From contig CM064512.1 of NCBI GenBank assembly GCA_032716605.1, positions 31,673,827 through 31,737,826 on the forward strand: DNA of 64,000 bases, written 5' to 3'. This document shows positions 45,387 through 55,778 of the stretch, piece by piece. This stretch comes from Paralithodes platypus (taxonomy: Eukaryota; Arthropoda; Malacostraca; Decapoda; Lithodidae). How positions within the stretch are numbered: position 1 is the first letter of the stretch; every line of letters begins with the position of its first letter. The notes under the pieces were generated by a model. It was not told the origin of the DNA. It saw only the letters and a program-made list of their open reading frames with translations, and searched no databases. A program made the position numbers and the translations under genes.

Positions 45387-45589
45387 CTTACTCTAATCAT
45401 TACCTGCCCATTCCCTGAAGATGCAAGATGTTTACTTGTGAAACGTTGGATCCACCATGAATTTTGCTAACCTGTTGTACCTCATCTCTGAACCCCAGAG
45501 GAAAATTGTTAGAACTATTGAAAGCTGTAACAATAAAATACTGAATGCTGAAACTGCTGTTGCCTTTAACCTCGTCTGTTTAAAAGAGA
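45387..45589 (+). repeat. Penelope terminal repeat, right copy (inverted)
   Basis: The same sequence as the left copy, here on the plus strand, with four extra bases (CCCA) and a few changes. The CTGAAGA ... GAAA core is conserved. Confidence 0.75.
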
Positions 45590-45609
45590 ATCTATTACCT
45601 GGCTATACT

Positions 45610-45610
<1 letters not shown>

Positions 45611-45693
<83 letters not shown>
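45611..45693. repeat. (TA)n microsatellite, two runs
   Basis: Runs at 45,611-45,641 and 45,652-45,693 are separated by a short TTTACCCTG spacer, just right of the Penelope element. Confidence 0.95.
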
Positions 45694-45697
<4 letters not shown>

Positions 45698-45929
45698 ATT
45701 TATTCTATTGTTGTTTCTATAATGACGAAGACAAAAGGCAGAACTACCTGAGGTTAGTCACCCTTCTTTGGGACTACATGAGTCGACACATTATCCAGGA
45801 GATCCCGCCACCACCTGGAAGTGATCCAAGGGCAGGGGGCGGACTCGGAGGAGGTGCTATGTTTGCGTCGACACAAAGCCTTGACCTATGCAACGGAAGG
45901 ATGTCACAACACAAAGTGCAGAGCGCAAG

Positions 45930-46900
45930 GTTGCTCTCTACCAATTATCTGTCTAATAGTCATTAATGATCTTCTCAACCGTACCTCCAGTCCTATCCAT
46001 ACATGTACTGATGACTCTACCTTACACTGTTCATCTTATTTTTCAGAACCCCTTAGGAAGTAATCACTCAAAATATCATGTGATGATGCCATTTAACACT
46101 TATCTTCTGACCTATCAACCATTTCCGTTTGGGGCAGAGAAAATCTTGTTGCTTTCAATGCTTCCAAAAGTGAATTTCTCCATTTATCTACCCGTCAAGA
46201 ACTCCTGCAGGTTTATCCCTTATACTTCAACAATACGCAAATAAATCCTTCATCTTCTGTCAGTATTCTCGGTGTCTCCTTTTCTTCTGATCTCACTTGG
46301 AAAGACCATATTACCACCCTTGCTAAAAACAGCTTCCCAAAAGATGGGTGTGTTCAACTGCGTCCTGGGGTTCTTTATCCCTGCACAGCTTCTTGTTCTG
46401 TACAGGGGCACAGTAGTGCGTCCTTTTATTGAGTATTATTCGTATATGTCGAGAGGATCCTCTCACACAGCAGTTCTTGACAAAGTAGAATATAAAGCCT
46501 TTTGTCTGATTAACTCTCGCCCACTCACTGACTCTCTGCAATATATTTCTCTTTGCTGCAATGTTGCATCTCTCTTGCCATTCTACCGCTATTACAATAA
46601 TCAGTGTTTCTCAGAGCTCTCTCAGTGTATACCACCTCCTCTACATGGAGTATGTAGAACCCGTCATGCAACACAATCCCACCCCACTCTGTGCAACTCT
46701 CCCACCCAACCGTTCTTCTATTCAACAGCTGAGCTCTGGAACTCTCTCCCTGAATCCATCTTTCCCTCACCCTATGACTTAAATTGCTTCAAAATCCGTG
46801 TGTCCAGGCATTTTGGCTCGAACGGTCCTTGATTTTGGCCCTGTCACTCTTTCAACTCTAGGGGAGGCACTCGTCTCCCTCATCCACATAGAAGAACAAA
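45930..46900 (+). pseudogene. LINE fragment, same family as J2
   Basis: It starts inside RT with NDLLNRTSSPIHTCTDDSTLH, where CTDDS replaces YADDS. It continues through the thumb and C-terminal domain (SQKMGVFNCVLGFF, AELWNSLPESIFPSPYDLNC) to the tail CGAACGGTCCTTGATTTTGG. Several frameshifts and substitutions separate it from J2 at 57.4 kb. It is an older, 5'-truncated copy. The sequence from 45,694 to 45,930 is unassigned. Confidence 0.88.
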
Positions 46901-48047
46901 GTTAGACGAGCTTATTCATCTAAGCACAAGCCTCTATAAGATAAATAATTAAGCAATAACCTTTAGAGATTCACAGGCTTTCTGAAATTCGGACAAAGTT
47001 GCCATTATATAATATTATGAAAATGGCGTCACCGCATTGGAGGGACTAATAATGAAGGCTACGTATGGATTCAGGTAAGGAACAACACCTCTAACTCATA
47101 ATATGCGCACTGTAAAAAATATGTGTGGTTATGTATTCAGTGTCAAATAATCAAATGCAATATCAATTCGAAAGTTCCAGTGCATATCACAAATGTGCTT
47201 AGCATTAATATTGCGTTATTGATTTACCCTGAATCGGGTTAATTTGCAGTTATACTAGCTCATGCCTAACTGATGTTTTGCACTTTTACGTGATTATTTA
47301 ACAATTATACATTTTTCAGCGATATGTTCTTTGTTAGCCATAAAGTCAGGTTCCAGTAATCTATATTTGTATTAATTTCACCACAACGCCAAACACCTCC
47401 AATGAAATTAATGAAAGCACATATGTGGTCCACCGAGATTCGAACCTGGGTTATCACGCACAGATTTAAAGCACTCTATCCATTACACCACCAGTTTGTG
47501 GATAATTCCACGAAGACACTATAGCAATACAATACAATGCAGTCTGAAGTTGTAACGTTGGTGAAATTTATGTTGTCCTTCCCTGGAGATATGTACGCCA
47601 TACTTAACAATAAACAACCTAACATAGGTTAAGTGGTATTACATATGTGTACACATTTGGGGAGCGATGTGGTGAACATAACATTAAAAGGGCCAAGTAA
47701 TATGTCAGTAATGAAGACAAATATTATGGTTAGATGTATATATTACTCTGGAGAGAATGTGAAATATAAAACTAACAAGGAATTCCAAAACAGATATTTT
47801 CTTCATGCATTTATAAATCTTTAACATTTAAACATTGATGTGGCCCACACCATTATCAACGGATGTATCAGAATGTGAACAAATGATCGGCAAGGATTCA
47901 TACTCACCTTTAAGAGACAAAACACTAATAGGAATTATTATAATTCTTAATATGTGGTAAAGTTTCCAACGAAGAAAATTAGTTATATACATTAAGGGAA
48001 ACAAACAACACCTTAATATATGCGGTTTCTTCAATCAATTTTCCCTA
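46901..48047. other. No gene recognised apart from a tRNA-like sequence
   Basis: AT-rich non-coding DNA around the tRNA-like sequence listed separately. Frames at 47,633-48,034 have no motif. Confidence 0.5.
47426..47494 (-). ncRNA. tRNA-derived sequence (SINE head or tRNA pseudogene)
   Basis: On the minus strand it reads CTGGTGGTGTAATGGATAGAG (box A-like) and GGTTCGAATCTCGG (box B) with pol III spacing. It ends in TGGACCACA. The anticodon arm does not fold cleanly by eye, so it is probably not a working tRNA. Such sequences are usual as SINE heads. Confidence 0.55.
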
Positions 48048-49208
48048 TTAACACACTGAACCCCAGCTAGTTTAGAATACATTAATGTACATCGAGAGAC
48101 CAACTGATTTTTATTATTATATTTTTTTTTAAATAGCTTAAATAGGTGAGAAATGAAGAATAACACACACAAAAAGACTCACCTCGGTCATTTAGGGGTC
48201 CTATGGGGGTGGGGGAGCTTCAGTCATCAGCTGATGCTGGGCGGCCTTCAAGCTTCCCGCCCGGAGACACAGCTGAGCGCGGCAGCATGGCAGATGTACG
48301 ATGTGTCCAATTTTAGAGTGACGGTTATTTACACCACCCGAGCATTATGTGTGCCTTCATAGTTCCGATAATAGCAACATGTATCACATATTATCATTGT
48401 AAGTGATGTTACAGTGTGATAAGTGCATAGATTCAAGTTTTATAAGTGTCGAGGGTGAGGCAAGACACGTGCGCGTCGTGGTTACCATGACGACTGGCGG
48501 GCTAGAGACCACCTTGTTCATGCACTCACGCACGTACACACTACCATCTGAATGATAGCAAACTTCCCCTTCACTCACTCTCACTTGTATTATGTCTCTC
48601 TCACATACTCTGTTTATTGATTTTATACTTTACCGTATATTTTATAGTTAGAATATGAGTGTTACACATTGTTTAGGGCACCTTTGACTTAGAAATATGG
48701 GTTTTGATGTATTCTTAGTGGGGAGACAGGGGAGGTGGTGGTGAAGGCAGGGGGAGTGGGGGAGGACCACTGCACACATAAACTTGCTGTGTACGTAGCA
48801 ACATGACACACTATCTCGTCTCTTCTTACTCCTACCATGACCTGGCGGAATTTTGAGGAATGCCGTGGGGTCTGGGTCATCCTCCTCCTCCTCTTCCCCA
48901 ATTGGTGGGGAGTCAACTATGTTATGGGAAGCGTTAGGGGAGCGATAAACATAGCAAGGCGACGAGGTAAACAAGGTAACTGGGCCGGGAGGGAGGTGGG
49001 AGGCGGCCCAGTCCTTCCACTCCCGCGCTCTCTCTCCCCACCGCGGCGGGACTTGGGTATTGCCAATTGATAAGTATTGCCACTGTTGGGCAACATCATA
49101 AGGTATATCCCGTATGAATTTGAACCCTCTAGCTACCATAGGATAAGAATACATAAGCACAACACTGGCGGTGGGATAAGTGGGTAAGCTGGCTTTCCCC
49201 AAGGTTAA
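48048..49208. repeat. MITE-A related element, copy 2, longer
   Basis: It starts at TTAA 48,048-48,051 with CACACTGAACCCCAGC, similar to MITE-A. It shares internal blocks (CATTTAGGGGTCCTATG, GGCAACATCATAAGG, CTAGCTACCATAGGA) with the other copies. A TTAA at 49,205-49,208 may be its right end, but the terminal repeat there is not convincing. A 196-codon minus-strand frame (49,238-48,648) crosses it. That frame has an acidic run but no transposase motif. Confidence 0.5.
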
Positions 49209-49472
49209 GAGATACAACAGGTTGGAGCATGGGGTCACTCAAACTCGTACCCGCTCGCGCATGACGTCACGAGGAAGGAAGGGTCGGAGGTCACTCGACT
49301 GTTTACCATTCATTCTCAAAGGAGCAGCCGAGCCAGCATCATCCTCCGTTTTCTTTTACTTCATACCGTGATGCTATAACTACTGTATAATGCCCTGTGA
49401 AAGTGCAGCTCTTCTATTTTAACTGAACAAAATGCCTTTATATTGTCAAGTTGTTGGATGCATTTTGGATGC

Positions 49473-49473
<1 letters not shown>

Positions 49474-49532
<59 letters not shown>
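49474..49532. repeat. (TA)n microsatellite
   Basis: An uninterrupted TA run of almost 60 bp. Confidence 0.95.
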
Positions 49533-49535
<3 letters not shown>

Positions 49536-49879
49536 TATATGTGTGTGTGTAGTATGTAGGCTATGAACCGTAAAACCGTGTAACTTCGGAAATTTTTCGA
49601 AGTTTTTAACAATATCTGACTGTAAACACATTATAGAGATATAACTAGGTAAAGTGATGCGTGGTGATAGTGCGCGGTAATCCAGGAAGCCTCCTAAAAT
49701 TATCCCCCATAATAAGAGAGCTATCCTTATCCTAAATGGTGTCCGAAGTCATCTTGAAAAGTGGCTATTACTTACGCCAATGTCCGAAGTTACGACCCAA
49801 GTCCGAAGCGACTTGGTTTTACGGAATGTAATTATTTGTATGTATGTGTGTATACCGGTATATACCAGGTTCAGATTAT

Positions 49880-50351
49880 GCTGTTCAAATTTGATGTCCT
49901 CATTACAGAATGGACATATATAGTTTATTTGGAGTCAGTACCACGAAGAATGACCAAAATTATCCATAATATTATATATCTTCCATATATAGAAAGGTTG
50001 AATAAATTAGTCTTGCACTCGTTACAGAGACCCATCTCGTCCAAATGCCTATCTAATTTTATCTTAAAGCTCTCTTATCATTCTTGATCCCACTATAGCA
50101 CTTGGTAGCCTATTCCACCTATCTACAACTCTGTTACCAAACCACTATTGGCCTATATCTTTTCTGAAACGAAATGTATCTATCTTGAAAACAATTGTTA
50201 TAGTTCTTTCGCTATCACTGGGCTTTAGTACATTTTTCATGTCCCCTCTATTAATCCCACTAACCCACTTGAACACCTCTATCAAATCCCCTCTAACTAT
50301 GCGTCTCTCTAATGAATGAACATAAGAACCTAAGAAAATGGGAGTCTGCAA
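49880..50351. pseudogene. LINE RT C-terminal fragment, internally inverted
   Basis: On the plus strand 49,930-50,025 encodes VPRRMTKIIHNI and LPYIERLNKLVLHSLQR. The continuation, LERRIVRGDLIEVFKWVSGI and NRVVDRWNRLP, is on the minus strand from about 50,310 down to 50,030. The two pieces meet tail to tail near 50,025. They would be one stretch in an intact CR1- or L2-like LINE. An ACATAAGAACATAAGA-type repeat follows at 50,321-50,420. Confidence 0.7.
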
Positions 50352-50420
50352 AAAGCCGATCGGCCCTCACAAGGCAGATCCCTGTCACACCCAACCCCAA
50401 TTACATAAGAACATAAGATC

Positions 50421-50798
50421 ACGTGAAGCTGCATATGGCCTATCTACTTTAAAAGCTTCTTACTCTCACAAATACTTCCTAGAATTAGTACTTAAGTTAA
50501 TATAGTACCAATATATAATATATTTAAGAAATAATAATTATGTCTAGATTTCTAGAAAAAATGCAATATTTGACACTACTTGGCCAAACTGGTTCACGGG
50601 CCTCATGCTAGAGGGAGTGGGGCCGCATGAGGCCCGCATATTGGAGTTGGACACCCCTGGGTCTAGTGGCAGCAGGTTGGCTGGCAGGCGAGCGTTTTTC
50701 TACCTTTCTTTCTCTCGTCCAGCATTGTGACGTCAGCAGGCTGCGCGTGCGCCAACCTGTTGTATCTCTTAACCTTGGCATTCCCCATCCACCCTTAC
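50421..50798. repeat. Mosaic repeat DNA left of the hAT-like element
   Basis: It includes a stretch at 50,750-50,790 that is the reverse complement of 49,195-49,235 (CCAAGGTTAAGAGATACAAC). It probably belongs to the MITE-A copy 3 region. The left boundary could not be placed. Confidence 0.4.
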
Positions 50799-50943
50799 CA
50801 GTGGCGTATATAGGGGGTGGGGGGGGGGGGGGGAACTCGGCCATGCCCAGTAGGCCTATATTATTCGTCAGGTTGGACGGTTGGTCAACTTGGTCGTGTA
50901 CAGAATGTGTGACTCTCTCACATCATCACATGACTAGTGAGTA

Positions 50944-50974
<31 letters not shown>

Positions 50975-51457
50975 TTCAACAATCATTATTGCGAGTTTTA
51001 GTTTTTTTTTTTTTTCTCTCTCTCTCATTAATGCCATTTTGCGAGTTTTAGTTATTTTTTAAATGTTTCATATAAAAAGTAATATTGCAATTTCCATAAG
51101 ATCCAGGAATGAATGAATCAACAATTGTATAGTATTATGATATAGATTATAGCAGTTTTTGTATACATACTGTAGAATTCCCTAATTAAATATTTGTCAA
51201 ACAGCTCTTTTTTTTGTTTAGCCAACATATATAATCTTCTGTATATTGTTTTACCATTGAATATCAAATTAGTGCAATATATCCCTGCTGAGGCCTCAAA
51301 AGGACCCTAAAAATGCTTGATTTTCAAAAAAATCATGGGGGGGCTTACAGCGCCCCCCCCCCCAGCTGAAAGGTTTGCTTCGCTCGCCCACCCATTATAT
51401 AAAATTTAAAATAATGGATTCACCCCTATAGGTCCCAAGGACCTATATACGCCACTG
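50799..51457. mobile_element. Non-autonomous hAT-like element
   Basis: The terminal inverted repeat is CAGTGGCGTATATAGG at both ends. The flanking 8-bp duplication ACCCTTAC is at 50,791-50,798 and 51,458-51,465. It is 659 bp, with G- and C-runs near the ends and (CT)n at 50,950-50,974. An 8-bp duplication and CAG-type termini fit the hAT superfamily. No transposase is present. Confidence 0.85.
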
Positions 51458-51465
51458 ACCCTTAC

Positions 51466-51669
51466 TCACCCGCGTGGATGGGCTAGGGGGTTGCGCGTAC
51501 CGCCACTGTTCGGCAACATCATAAGGTAGTTTCCCATACCATCCTCAACCCTCAAGCTACCATAGGACAAGAGTAGATAATTTCGAAGTAGCGGATGCAA
51601 CATATGCGGCGCTGGGGTTTACATACATTGCCGACGCATACGCTGTGGCGCTGGGGTCTCGTGGGTTAA
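51466..51669 (+). repeat. MITE-A copy 3, right end
   Basis: It matches 42,430-42,559 and 49,070-49,150 (GGCAACATCATAAGG, CATACATTGCCGACGC). It ends CTCGTGGGTTAA at 51,669, where LINE tail sequence begins. The TTAA fits the LINE sequence CTTAAATTGC seen in the other copies, so this end is precise. Confidence 0.65.
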
Positions 51670-51810
51670 ATTGCTGCAAACTCCATGTGTTCAGGCATTT
51701 TAGCTCGAACGTCCCTTCATTTTTGCCCTGTCACTCTTTCAACTCTGAGGGAGGCACTCGCTGCAGGCAGTTGTGCCTGTTGTCTCCCTCATTCACATAG
51801 AAAAAACATA
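51670..51810 (+). pseudogene. LINE 3' tail, J2 family
   Basis: It matches the last coding bases and 3' UTR of J2 (TTTTAGCTCGAACGTCCCTT, GAGGCACTCGCTGCAGGCAG, CACATAGAAAAAA). The rest of this LINE copy is not visible on the left of the TTAA element. Confidence 0.8.
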
Positions 51811-52900
51811 TGTTCTCCTTTTTATTACGCACACATTGGTTGCAATTATCCTTATAAGGATCAATAATTTTTAAAAGTTTATTCCTTTATCATGTATTTA
51901 TGGAATTGGTGTCAATAAACATAACAATTTAACCAGAATGACCTCTCCAAGTTCAAAGGATATAAAAGTCAATTTATGTGGTTTTATGAAGTAACGAAGT
52001 GCGCGGATGGCATGTAATGCCTACCTGTTACTGTCCCATTTCTTGGAATATTAGCTTGGAACGGTCCAATTATAAGGTCAGATGAAACTCGTGGATAATA
52101 ATATAATGAAAAGCGATACACAGAACCATAATCATAAGCATTTGAGGGTTCTCACTTTCCCTTCATGTCACAGAAAATAATTATGTCCCAGGGCATCATA
52201 TTTCCGAAACTGGCTTGCCATCACAATACATAAACAAAAGATGTCCACCACACCGGGAATCATTGTCTCTATTTCCGTTATTAAAAATGGTTGTGAGGAT
52301 CGGGTTTCAGCAACTCATGGCCTCGATGTTACTGAAACTGAATAAATAATATACAATACTTAAGGTAATGTCAAATAATTGAAGGTGTATTTTCCCATGG
52401 CAGATACATTATAAATCGTTTCACTATTAATTATAATATGTATAATGAAAAACAAGAACTAAAATAATCATAACCATTCACTTACATGTAGTGTATATTT
52501 TTTTTGTATAATACGTGAGCTATTTAAAAAAACAAATAATGTTAGTATATGTAAAATATGTTGTATAATGTTGCCTGTCTGCACACTTACCAAAACCTAT
52601 ACTATTTGATTTGGCATCTACTGTATATGTGTCTGTTAAAAAAATATATAAATCAAAGGTTCACTTATAATTTTTATCTGGCACCTCTACACATTAATGG
52701 TAATATGCAGAAGTGCCCAGCTGATCCCGAGAAAAAAGTAGTGACACAAAAATTGACTACACTTGACACTCAGTAAAGATTAACTAAGAACATGGACAAT
52801 GTATGTAGGAAATAATACTGAAATGTGGGAACTGACGAATGTGGAGATGAGCTAATCATTTAGAGGATGAATAAATAAAGGGAGATACAGAGTCTTCATG

Positions 52901-52937
<37 letters not shown>

Positions 52938-53228
52938 TGGGTCTTTGGGTATCTTGGACTATACCAATACCAAAGCTCAAGTATTTGGTGACTTTTTGGG
53001 CGAAGCACTCCAGTTGTCGAGACTCGTACGTAACTCGACAGTTTAGGTTAAGTAAACATACTGGAAGTTCAAATTAGGCGCCAGTATTAGGCTAAGTTAT
53101 ATATCTATATAAAAGATATATACTATTTCGTATTAGGTTTATATGGGTTTATTATCCATAAATATATCGGGTTATCATTATAATCAATCCGGTATATCCT
53201 TTTAGTTAGTTAAATGACGCATTGGTGG
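51811..53228. other. No gene recognised; (TA)n at 52,902-52,935
   Basis: AT-rich non-coding DNA up to the G2 target site. A TATAAAAG-type box at about 53,108 may belong to whatever G2 inserted into. Confidence 0.5.
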
Positions 53229-53233
53229 AAGTA

Positions 53234-54669
53234 TGTCAGGGAAAAGAATAACTATTTTGTGATATTTTTCGTTCACCTCAGTAAACTTATAATTATTACG
53301 TGTGAGGCTGAGTGAGCTGGTGCTTCGGGAATGTGAGCGGGGCGAGAGAGGGTGAGGTAGTGATAGTGCCTGGTTGACTGTACCGAGTCGAGATAGGCGG
53401 AATGAATGAATGAAGCTTTGTTTTTCGGTTCCGTAGTTAAAGTTTCAGGCCTGCCTCTCCACCAAGTTGCATTTGTCCCCCAGCAGCACAGCAGGCAGCA
53501 CCTCAGTACCCCAGTGGTGAGTTTAAGTTTATTGTTTAAGTTTATTGTTCAAGTTTATTATTGGTTTGCTGTTTGGTTAAGTATTATACTATCTATTCCT
53601 TAGTGATAGTAAATATTGATTTAGTCCATTTATACCTACAGTAAGGTAAATTAGTCTTATCATTAGTTTGATGTACAGTAATTATATATTCTATTTCTTA
53701 GTGATAATATTGATTTAGAGCATTTGTACTGTACCTCAGGTTAAACTTGTTAATTTGCGTTAGTACCATTACCAGTGTATTGTTGTACTATACAGTGGAG
53801 TGACTGAGTGAATTGTTTTGTTTCATGGTACTGTACAGTCGTGGGAATTAATATCTTGTTATTGGATAGAGCATTGTATTGAACCGGAGTACTGTACAGT
53901 CATAATCATTAGTACCTATTTTTGTTTTAGGCATTAGGTGTGGGGATTCTGTGTAACAAGTGCGTTTATAGTACTAGGTTGGCGATGTGGACGCTGGGTT
54001 TTGGGTCCGGGACTGGTGACTGTGACTGTGGCCAGTGATCTTCCTGTGATGGCCCCTGATCCTCTGTGGTGGCCAGTGATAGAGAGTGACTGTGGCCAGT
54101 GATCTTCCTGTGATGGCCCCTGGTCCTCTGTGGTGGCCAGTGATGGACTGTGACTGTGGCCAGTGATCTTCCCGTGGTGGCCCCTGGTCTTCTGTGGTGG
54201 CTGGTGATCTTCCCAAGGTGGCCCGTGGTCCTCTGTGGTGGCCAGTGGTGATACCGTCGTGTAGTTACCTGCGTGTCCTGACCGACCACTCTATCTTGGC
54301 AGACCCATACAGACTTTTATTAATCCCATGGTCCCGTGAAGAAATGTGGTGATACAAGGACCAGTAGAGTTATCAGAGTATTGGTGTGGAGTTGTGCTAA
54401 GCGCCCATTTATATTAATTAGTGTTACCTTGGATAGGTGTTTCATAAGCTGTTTTGATTGGGCTACGTATCAGAATCCTAACCTATGCAGTCATCATCTT
54501 TGTTCCTTTGTAAATATATGTAAATATAATGGCATTCTTATGTCTGAGTTTATATGTTATCCTATTGGTTGGAAAGGGTATCTTGGAGATTCAAATTATA
54601 TAAATAAGGATAGCTTCATAGCCGCACTAGAACCTACTTTAAATTAGTAGCGGTGCTAGTTCCCTGACA
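53234..54669 (+). repeat. G2 5' LTR
   Basis: It starts TGTCAGGGAA and ends TTCCCTGACA. It contains four to five imperfect ~60-bp repeats (GGCCAGTGATCTTCCTGTGA) at 54,020-54,250. Two bases later TGGCGCAGTGTGTAGG is a possible primer binding site. Few differences from the 3' LTR are visible, including a 13-bp indel near 53,550. Confidence 0.93.
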
Positions 54670-54848
54670 TCTGGCGCAGTGTGTAGGATTTCCTTGATGC
54701 CCCTTCTTATCTAATGTGGACTAAGTACGTACAACTGTTCTGAACTCTTTATTGTATTTCCTCAGATTTTTCCCTGGATGCTTGCTGTCTTCTGTGTTGC
54801 TGGCGGCTTGTCTACTTGGTGGAGGGCAGAATATATTATTTTCTCATC

Positions 54849-55778
54849 ATGAGTGACACAGCAAGTATTATAAAGGAGGCAAAATCCTTGGGAGTGTCAG
54901 GGGATGAATTGTTTAAACTCGTTTCTCTAGCTAATGAACGAGATGAGAGTGCTCATGCCTGTGAACGTGAGAAGGCTGAGAGGGAGAGTGTGGAAAGAGA
55001 AAAAGCAAGAGAGCACGAATTGGTGGAAAGAGAGAAAGCAAGAGAACACGAATTGGCTGTGTTAAAACTTAAGTCCTCGAATAACACTAGTACTATCAGT
55101 GGTAACAACATTAAAGTTCAAATTCCCCCCTTCTCAGACGGCGATGACATTGATTCATACCTTAACAGATTTCAGAAAGTGGCAAAGTTCTATGGTTGGA
55201 AGGCTGAAGACTACCCGTTTTATTTAGGTACTCTGCTGAAAGGTAAGGCCTTGAAAGCCTATGTGGGGTTACCGATTGAGGTTTCTGAAGACTATCAGAG
55301 TTTGAAGAAGGCTCTTTTACAGGCTTTTCAGATAGATGCTAACAACTATAGGAAGCAGTTTAGAGGAATGAAAGCTGGGCCAGACGAGTTCTATGTTAAT
55401 TTTTTGGCTAAGTTGGAGCAAGTGCTGAGTCGTTCGCTGGTCTTGTCTAACGTTGAGAAGGACTATGATCAACTTTTCAATTTCATGATTAGGGACCAGT
55501 TTATAGCCAGTTGCTTGCCTAAGGTTCGCGTTTATCTGAATGAATGTAGTGTGGGAAGTAATGCAGAGCTTGCTAAGTCTGCGGATTTGTATAGAAACGC
55601 TCATTATTCCTACAAGTCTCGTTCTAAACAGGGTCAACCTTCTGCCAAATCTGAGGTAGCTAAACAACCCAAGACTGAGGAGAAGACGGAGTCAAAGAAG
55701 TCTAGTTACAAGGTTCGTGGTAAGTGTTTTATTTGCGGTGGAGATGACCATTACAAATACAATGGCCCTCATAAGTAA
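54849..55778 (+). CDS. G2 gag
   Basis: The ATG at 54,849 follows a pyrimidine-rich leader and starts MSDTASIIKEAKSLG. An upstream in-frame TTG is not a likely start. A charged repeat (EREKAREHEL, twice) may form a coiled coil. Next comes a SCAN-like capsid region (DIDSYLNRFQKVAKFYGW to ELAKSADLYRNAHY), then a Lys-rich linker. The zinc knuckle starts CFICGGDDHYKY, but the last Cys is Gly. The frame ends at TAA 55,776. The pol frame follows in the same phase, so readthrough or a simple stop mutation is possible. Confidence 0.85.
   Translation: MSDTASIIKEAKSLGVSGDELFKLVSLANERDESAHACEREKAERESVEREKAREHELVEREKAREHELAVLKLKSSNNTSTISGNNIKVQIPPFSDGDDIDSYLNRFQKVAKFYGWKAEDYPFYLGTLLKGKALKAYVGLPIEVSEDYQSLKKALLQAFQIDANNYRKQFRGMKAGPDEFYVNFLAKLEQVLSRSLVLSNVEKDYDQLFNFMIRDQFIASCLPKVRVYLNECSVGSNAELAKSADLYRNAHYSYKSRSKQGQPSAKSEVAKQPKTEEKTESKKSSYKVRGKCFICGGDDHYKYNGPHK

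Larger units (their letters stand above)
43461..45589 (-). mobile_element. Penelope-like element with inverted terminal repeats
   Basis: A ~200-bp sequence at 43,461-43,660 is repeated in reverse complement at 45,387-45,589. Between them on the minus strand are a Penelope-type RT and a GIY-YIG endonuclease. Terminal repeats in direct or inverted orientation are a known feature of these elements. The RT lacks its N-terminal part, which is cut exactly where the right repeat begins. Confidence 0.88.

Noticed and set aside
48648..49238. 196-codon minus-strand ORF with an acidic run
   Set aside because: It crosses TTAA-element sequence, shows no transposase or other motif, and looks like a chance frame. 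A piggyBac N-terminus was considered but nothing supports it.
49880..50351. Twin-priming inversion of a LINE
   Set aside because: The inverted piece lies on the wrong side of the 3' segment for that mechanism.
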